Shown: positions 58,988 through 64,000 of the stretch, one piece after another
How positions within the stretch are numbered: position 1 is the stretch's first letter
How the letters are laid out: each line of letters opens with the position of its first letter
NCBI RefSeq assembly: GCF_004310865.1
Contig: NZ_SIXI01000003.1
Span: 186,001 to 250,000, forward strand
Reading direction: 5' to 3'
Length of the DNA: 64,000 nt
From: Aquabacterium lacunae
GTDB lineage: Bacteria > Pseudomonadota > Gammaproteobacteria > Burkholderiales > Burkholderiaceae_C
The notes under the pieces: generated by a model
The model's input: the letters and a program-made list of their open reading frames with translations, nothing else
Databases searched by the model: none
Told to the model about the DNA's origin: nothing
Program-made: the position numbers and the translations under genes

Positions 58988-61942
58988 TCACATGCCTTGC
59001 CGACGGATCAGCGGCATTTGACGCAGCACTGGTGGGGCAAACAACACGGGCGACTGCAGGATGACATTGCCTTTTCCAAACTTCCGGGACATGTCCGCGA
59101 CCCTGGGTTGAAGATGCTCGAAAGCAGACAACAGCGTGATGGCGCCGTTGGTGTCGCGGGCGCTCCGCAAGGCCTCCAGGAGGTAATGCGTGAATGCCCC
59201 ATGCTTCACGTTGCCCTCATCAATGTGCTCGTACGAAGACTGCCCGCCCTGTGACGCAGCAAGGAATGCGATGCGACGCGCCGCACTGCGCTTGGCCACC
59301 GAGAAGTGGTCGCTCTTGGCACCCACAGCACCAGCATGACAGGTGTCGAGCACCACCAACCGACGTCCAGGCACCTTGTCGAGCAGCGCTTGAATTTCGT
59401 CAGAAGACACCAAACTGGAAGCTGTCTCTGCACCTTGCAAGATCGCTTTGATGTCAGCCATTCTGGCGTCTTCACCCACAAACCAGTACCGCCTGCCGCT
59501 GCGGGCCTCGACACCATGTGCCGCCACGAAGAACACCACGGTGTCGAGCGGCCCGGCATCTTTCAGCTTGGCCATGGCCGCTATCAGATGACCTTTGGTG
59601 GGCGGGGTCGGACTGCCTGGAATCAGCAACTGCACCGAAGCGACCTCGCTGAAAACACCGGTGCTGCCTGCGACCAATGCCTGAGTCAATGCTTCCGCGT
59701 CAGCAGGCGCATTGGTCAAATGACGGGGCTCACCCTGACACAAGGCCCCTTGTCGACATTCAGCAAAGTCGTTCACACCCATGGCCACCACAAAAAGTCG
59801 GCCTTGGTTCTGGTGGGCCGTGAGTGATCGAGGCTGTGTGGGCAACCAATCATCGAAACCAAGCGAGGCATCGGTAGACACCTCGACACGAACGCTGTCG
59901 CCTGAGAAACCATCGGGCAAAGCCAGCTCGCGCTGCACCGCTTGCTGTTGGCCCAGGTCTGACTGCAGCACCGGCACGTCGTCCACATACACGGTTGCAG
60001 TGCTCAAGGGGCGGCCGGTTGCCTGAGCGCTCCAGCGGATGGTGGCTGCGCCTTGGCCGTCACGGCTCACGCTGACACGGACCCTGGGGGCAGACAGCGC
60101 ATTGAGCCTTTGCGCCACGTTGTTCAGCGCCTTGGATTGCACCGATGAGGCGTCAAGCGCCTTCGCGATCAGGTCTGGTCGATAGAGTTCGTTGAGAAAC
60201 TGTGAAGCATGCAGAAACCGCGGTGCGCTGCCAGAAAGGCCTGGCACGTGCCAGCCCAGAAACTCATCGCCATGCCTGGAAGCGGAATAGTGCCCCTCTT
60301 GCGTCCACGCGACCCACTCGCCACGCTGGGGTTCTGCATAGAGTGACAAGACGGGCTGGCCCAGCGTTTGTGCATCGTACCAACGCACCGTGCCATCACC
60401 CAGCATGGCGATCAGCCACCGTCCATTGCCCGAGACCGTGAGGTGGCGAGCAGGTGATGTCGTGTCAGCCACAGCCTGTACTTGGCCATCTGCCCCCACT
60501 TTGGCAACGCGCCAGTTGCCGCCCAGATAGTAGGCCTGGCCCTGCGGATGCTCTGCATGGGCCCGAACTTGCTCATTGCGACCCAAACCCACAGCCACGC
60601 CATTGACCAGCAGTGCTTGTGCATGTGTGCCCGAATGACGCCACTCGAAGCGCAAGCCCTGACCATGGCGCACGCCGTTGAACGAATCCTTGAATTTGAA
60701 GCTGGGATCAACCGTCAGGCCCACGGACGGGGGGGCAGACACATCAAAGCTCACCCAGCCGCCTTGTGCGTCTGGCAGGGTGACGCTGGTGCCTTCATGG
60801 TTGGTATAGAACAGTCCCTGCTTGAATTCGGTGGGCATGGCCTGGTTCTTGACGGCCAGCGCAACCGAGCCGTCGGGCCGCAGACGCAAGATGCCCGGGT
60901 CTTGCGTGGCCACGAACAGCCCACCGTCGGCCAGAGGAATTGAATTGCTGAACGAACGGGCCTGCACTTTCAGCGATTGAACCGCCTGAAAGCCATCAAC
61001 GGCCTTCGAGACATAAAGCATGGCCTGTTTGCCTGGGGCATGACGGCCATAGGTGTACAGGCGCTGGCTGTCAGGCGACCAGCTGATGCAGCACAGGGAG
61101 TCGGGCGAGGATTCACCCCGCGGAACAGCAATGACCTTGGATGCTTGAAAATCGAGCACCACAGTTTGTGGGCAATCCTGGTAGCCGAATGCAAAGTAAC
61201 GTCCATCGGGCGAGAAGCGTCCACCGCCCATGCTGCGCGCCTGACACCCCCCCCCGGGCTGGGTCTCGACAAAACGCTTCCACCAAGCGAGCTTGCCTTG
61301 ATCGTCGTACATGCGCACCATGCCGTCGTCAGCCGTGGTGGCCAAGCGGCTGTCGGGCGCGAAATGCACGAACTTGACGGTGGCGTCATAAGCATCATCG
61401 GCGAAACGCTTGGCGCGGGTCTGAACGTCCAGCACCTGCACGCCACCACGGTGCAGACCCACAGCCAGGCGCTGACCACTGGCATCAATGTCCATTGACT
61501 CAGCCGCAGAGGGCAAGCGGATGCGTGACAGCAACTCGCCTTTTTGCAGGTCGACCTCATAGACCTCGCCCTCTGCTTGAGGATCGGGGGAGACCACTCC
61601 CCCCACAAAAGCGCGCTGTCCGTCGGGCGTCAATGCCAATGCCCGCAACACGCCTGCATGGCCTCGCCCGCTGGGCAGCACCACGCGGCGCATCAGGCGC
61701 AAGTCAGCTGCTCGCCAAACCAGCAGGAACTTGTCGTGACCGATGGACACCAGGCGCTGTCCGTCACGCGAGAGTCGGATCTGGTGAATGTCACCCGTGT
61801 GCACGTCGGCAGCGACGCGTGCCTCAAGGTCAGGCAGAACTTCTTGGCTGGCAAGCGCGGACACGGCGACAGTCATAGACAAGGACCACTTCGCAGTTGT
61901 TCGGGCGACATTGACTGCCCACGCTGTGAGGTCGATCGACAT
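58988..61942 (-). CDS. Exported WD40 beta-propeller plus caspase-domain protein
   Basis: A 984-residue protein. It starts with a likely signal peptide (AKWSLSMTVAVSALA). WD40-like repeats fill about residues 50-560, for example IHQIRLSRDGQRLVSIGHDK, VLRALALTPDGQRAFVGG, and LTVSGNGRWLIAMLGDGTVR. A linker and a C-terminal caspase domain (from about residue 715) follow, with His809 in FFVAAHG and Cys868 in LDTCHAG. The propeller probably recognises a partner or substrate. It starts two bases after the exoprotein stop (TGAGCATG), so translation is coupled. WD40-caspase fusions are known in cyanobacteria and other bacteria; export and linkage to an exoprotein are the odd points. Confidence 0.85.
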   Translation of the reverse strand: MSIDLTAWAVNVARTTAKWSLSMTVAVSALASQEVLPDLEARVAADVHTGDIHQIRLSRDGQRLVSIGHDKFLLVWRAADLRLMRRVVLPSGRGHAGVLRALALTPDGQRAFVGGVVSPDPQAEGEVYEVDLQKGELLSRIRLPSAAESMDIDASGQRLAVGLHRGGVQVLDVQTRAKRFADDAYDATVKFVHFAPDSRLATTADDGMVRMYDDQGKLAWWKRFVETQPGGGCQARSMGGGRFSPDGRYFAFGYQDCPQTVVLDFQASKVIAVPRGESSPDSLCCISWSPDSQRLYTYGRHAPGKQAMLYVSKAVDGFQAVQSLKVQARSFSNSIPLADGGLFVATQDPGILRLRPDGSVALAVKNQAMPTEFKQGLFYTNHEGTSVTLPDAQGGWVSFDVSAPPSVGLTVDPSFKFKDSFNGVRHGQGLRFEWRHSGTHAQALLVNGVAVGLGRNEQVRAHAEHPQGQAYYLGGNWRVAKVGADGQVQAVADTTSPARHLTVSGNGRWLIAMLGDGTVRWYDAQTLGQPVLSLYAEPQRGEWVAWTQEGHYSASRHGDEFLGWHVPGLSGSAPRFLHASQFLNELYRPDLIAKALDASSVQSKALNNVAQRLNALSAPRVRVSVSRDGQGAATIRWSAQATGRPLSTATVYVDDVPVLQSDLGQQQAVQRELALPDGFSGDSVRVEVSTDASLGFDDWLPTQPRSLTAHQNQGRLFVVAMGVNDFAECRQGALCQGEPRHLTNAPADAEALTQALVAGSTGVFSEVASVQLLIPGSPTPPTKGHLIAAMAKLKDAGPLDTVVFFVAAHGVEARSGRRYWFVGEDARMADIKAILQGAETASSLVSSDEIQALLDKVPGRRLVVLDTCHAGAVGAKSDHFSVAKRSAARRIAFLAASQGGQSSYEHIDEGNVKHGAFTHYLLEALRSARDTNGAITLLSAFEHLQPRVADMSRKFGKGNVILQSPVLFAPPVLRQMPLIRRQGM

Positions 61943-61944
61943 GC

Positions 61945-64000
61945 TCAGCGATCGTTGCAGCCGTCGACAGCATCACACGAGGCTGCGTGTAGGGCCTCCG
62001 AGTCCAGCGGCAAGAGCGGGGCCGAGCCCATCACGCCGCCTAGGCCGAGGTTGAAGGCGGGACGGGAGGCGAGCCAAGCACCATTACCAAAAAACAACTC
62101 ATCAGAGTAAGCCGAACCATAAGCAACATCAACACCTCGATTAATGACCGAAGAATCATTAAAAACATCATCACCCCCACCAAAAACATTCATCACCGAA
62201 GCCGAACCAAAAACAGAGCCAACAGCAGAATATTTCAAACCACTATAACTGGAAGACTGCGCCTGATCACCCCCCAAAACCCCACCAAAAATAGTACCAC
62301 CGACTGGCGGATTACCGGAAGTGTCCGTCCTTATAGCCAACCCCGATTCCGTACTGTAATGAGAAATCAATGCATCATAAAAAACACCACGCATTAACCC
62401 ATCAGCACCCTTCAAATAAACTCGACCGTACAAATCATCTTTGTACTCAACAGAATACCCATAACAAGAAGTGCAAGCTGCAGCGGCCTGCGAAATAACC
62501 AACGTTTGGGACTTAAATTCTGATAAATCATCACCCCAACGACTTGTGTAGTCAACCCCAAAACCGGAGACAGACAGGCCCTTTGCTGAACCCAAAGACC
62601 TCTTAACCTCATCAAGAATTAACTGATAACTTCCCAAATCCTCATTATTAGAGTAGTAGTTACTCAAAAGACTACCCAAGACTTCAAAGCTGGATACAAC
62701 GCCAGTTTCAGCGTCTACGGCAAAACCTTGGGTAGACAACTTCAACAATATGCCTTGCGAAGACAAAAGACCAACAGGCGGCCTCCCCAAACCCAAAATA
62801 CTCAAACCGTGATCATCATCAAGGCCGACAGCTAACGCACCCAACCCCGAAAAAACACCAACAACGACATCATCGGAGGAGAAATAAATTTCAGGAAGCA
62901 TACCCCCCAAGTAATTGAGAGGAGAGTTGGAAATTGTTATCTTCGCCACCTTAAGATCATCGGCCAACACTGCAAAATCAGACTCAGAAGACAAATTGTT
63001 GAACAACACCAAATTCTTCGCCTTGATGTCAATCCCATACACCTGCCTCTTGAAACCTCCCCCCTCCAACATCTCATCCTTCCCCCGCGAGAAAATGTTG
63101 TTGCCGAGGTAAAAATCCTCACCCGCCTTGAGCTTGATGTCGCCCCAGGTCACCCCGATGGCCAGGTTGGAGATCAAGTTGCCACTCACGTCCACATCCA
63201 GGCCCGCGCCAGCCTGTGTGCCCAGCAGGTTCAAACCATTGAGCTCGGCCCCCACCCCGCGAATGCTCATGCTGCCGATCAAAGGCAAGCCCGCAGCCGG
63301 TGCGCCTGGTACTGGACCGAACCCGGTTTCACTGCCACCCAAGGCCAGGTTCAAGATCACATTGCCTTGGGTGGATGCCAGGGCCACATGGCTGAAGCCT
63401 TCCATCGCACCCAGGCTGATGTCACCCTTCGCGGTGAACGTGGCTGTCACGCCCGAGTTGGCATCGCCGTTGGCCCATTGCCCTGGCTGGCCCGCCTTTT
63501 CGTACAGCCCGCCCGACAGGGTCACGCCCTGGCTGGCCGCTTGGCCTTCAGCGGGCGCCCAGGCCTGATCGATGCGCCCATTCAGGCTGCTCACCGTGAA
63601 CTCGCCGGTGCGCACACCCACGCTGCCGTTGAGTTGGATGTCGCCTTGTGCGGCCACCAGTGACACGCCACCCGTTTGCGTGGAGCGCACACCGCCCTGC
63701 CCCACCGTCAAGCCACCTTGCGATTGCATGCTGACCAGCCCGGCGGCCTGCACCAGGCCTGCTGCGGTGCTGATCTGGCTGGCACGCACATTCACACCAC
63801 CTTGGCGGGCGTCCATGAAGGCATTGTCCAGCAAGGCAAACGTGCCCAACGCGTTGATGTCAATCTGTGCACCCACCAGGGCACCCGCCAGGTTGACAGG
63901 GCCGCCCGCCTGCATGTTCAGCGCGCCCGCACTCAGCACCAGCTTGTCGGCGGCCAAATTGATCTGCCCACCGGCCTTCAGGAAGACATTGCCTGCCAGC
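61945..64000 (-). CDS. Filamentous-haemagglutinin-like exoprotein, C-terminal part (cut by window edge)
   Basis: The reading frame runs past the right edge, so only the last 680 or more residues are seen. The first part (to about 63120) has repetitive beta-helix-like strands rich in Gly, Ala, Leu and Ser, such as INALGTFALLDNAFMDARQGGVNVRASQISTAAG shortened here to its pattern of alternating hydrophobics, and DISLGAMEGFSHVALASTQG. This resembles TpsA (FHA-type) two-partner-secreted proteins. The rest lies in an AT-rich island (see separate entry) and ends in a short GC-rich tail with two Cys (CDAVDGC). It is followed two bases later by the WD40-caspase gene. The N-terminal TPS secretion domain and any TpsB partner lie outside the window, so the family call is by resemblance. 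Confidence 0.7.
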   Translation of the reverse strand, partial: LAGNVFLKAGGQINLAADKLVLSAGALNMQAGGPVNLAGALVGAQIDINALGTFALLDNAFMDARQGGVNVRASQISTAAGLVQAAGLVSMQSQGGLTVGQGGVRSTQTGGVSLVAAQGDIQLNGSVGVRTGEFTVSSLNGRIDQAWAPAEGQAASQGVTLSGGLYEKAGQPGQWANGDANSGVTATFTAKGDISLGAMEGFSHVALASTQGNVILNLALGGSETGFGPVPGAPAAGLPLIGSMSIRGVGAELNGLNLLGTQAGAGLDVDVSGNLISNLAIGVTWGDIKLKAGEDFYLGNNIFSRGKDEMLEGGGFKRQVYGIDIKAKNLVLFNNLSSESDFAVLADDLKVAKITISNSPLNYLGGMLPEIYFSSDDVVVGVFSGLGALAVGLDDDHGLSILGLGRPPVGLLSSQGILLKLSTQGFAVDAETGVVSSFEVLGSLLSNYYSNNEDLGSYQLILDEVKRSLGSAKGLSVSGFGVDYTSRWGDDLSEFKSQTLVISQAAAACTSCYGYSVEYKDDLYGRVYLKGADGLMRGVFYDALISHYSTESGLAIRTDTSGNPPVGGTIFGGVLGGDQAQSSSYSGLKYSAVGSVFGSASVMNVFGGGDDVFNDSSVINRGVDVAYGSAYSDELFFGNGAWLASRPAFNLGLGGVMGSAPLLPLDSEALHAASCDAVDGCNDR
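62085..63115. other. AT-rich island inside the exoprotein gene
   Basis: Base composition falls sharply within a single open frame. By hand count, 62101-62160 has 24 of 60 G/C and 62161-62220 has 27 of 60, while 63181-63240 just outside has 38 of 60. Codons such as AGA, ATA and TTA become common. The frame stays open through both edges, and the last about 45 codons of the gene are again GC-rich. The island encodes about 340 residues rich in Ser, Tyr, Asp and Gly, with no recognised domain. Confidence 0.8.

Noticed and set aside
61945..64000. Interpretation of the exoprotein as a classic CDI toxin with immunity gene
   Set aside because: The low-GC part is not at the extreme C-terminus, no known CdiA junction motif such as VENN was seen, and the next gene is a large WD40-caspase, not a small immunity protein.

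Overview
The window reads as a contiguous chromosomal segment of a high-GC betaproteobacterium, most likely a Burkholderiales member near the Aquabacterium/Leptothrix/Rubrivivax/Comamonadaceae group. This is inferred from the split methionine synthase, the giant tandem UvrA, the MsrPQ pair, the recA-recX and sucCD arrangement, the PEP-CTERM proteins and an RpoN-type pilin promoter. No rRNA, tRNA, CRISPR array, insertion sequence or prophage was found. Coding density is high and most gaps are under 300 bases.

Layout. 0-3.1 kb: a SEC-C/UPF0149 protein, a metallophosphoesterase, an esterase-like hydrolase and a universal stress protein. 3.2-10.7 kb: a 1955-residue double UvrA between two PEP-CTERM proteins. 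10.9-14.8 kb: an AEC transporter, msrPQ and a stand-alone PstS-like protein. 15-20.2 kb: topB, a divergent SET-domain gene, birA and a SPOR-like protein. 20.2-26 kb: an exported S8 protease with a Gly-rich sorting-like tail, then gapA, an exported PKD-like protein and tktA. 26.1-30.3 kb: a methyltransferase and GtrA converging on two polyprenol-sugar type glycosyltransferases. 30.4-31 kb: a type IV pilin with a sigma-54 promoter. 31.1-35.9 kb: a signalling unit of transmembrane Ser/Thr kinase, PP2C phosphatase, FHA protein and metallo-beta-lactamase-fold hydrolase, downstream of a TerC-family gene. 36-39.9 kb: sucCD and recA-recX. 40-46.2 kb: a patatin-like lipase, then a type I secretion ABC protein and HlyD adaptor coupled to a GT4 glycosyltransferase. 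46.3-49.6 kb: a YdcH-like protein and metH. 49.7-53.1 kb: a DUF1800 lipoprotein and DUF1501 Tat-protein pair. 53.1-56 kb: canonical uvrA.

56-64 kb holds the most unusual locus. It is a tightly packed minus-strand operon, probably of four genes. It begins with a filamentous-haemagglutinin-like exoprotein that runs off the right edge and contains an internal AT-rich island. Next come a WD40-caspase protein, a second caspase-family protein and an uncharacterised exported protein. The last three all carry apparent signal peptides, so the caspase-fold enzymes should act outside the cytoplasm, possibly on the exoprotein. This is the best candidate in the window for a poorly described system.

Starts were chosen from visible ribosome-binding sites, signal peptides and family starts. 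Where these disagree with the longest open frame, the entry says so. Identifications come from motif recognition by eye, without database searches.
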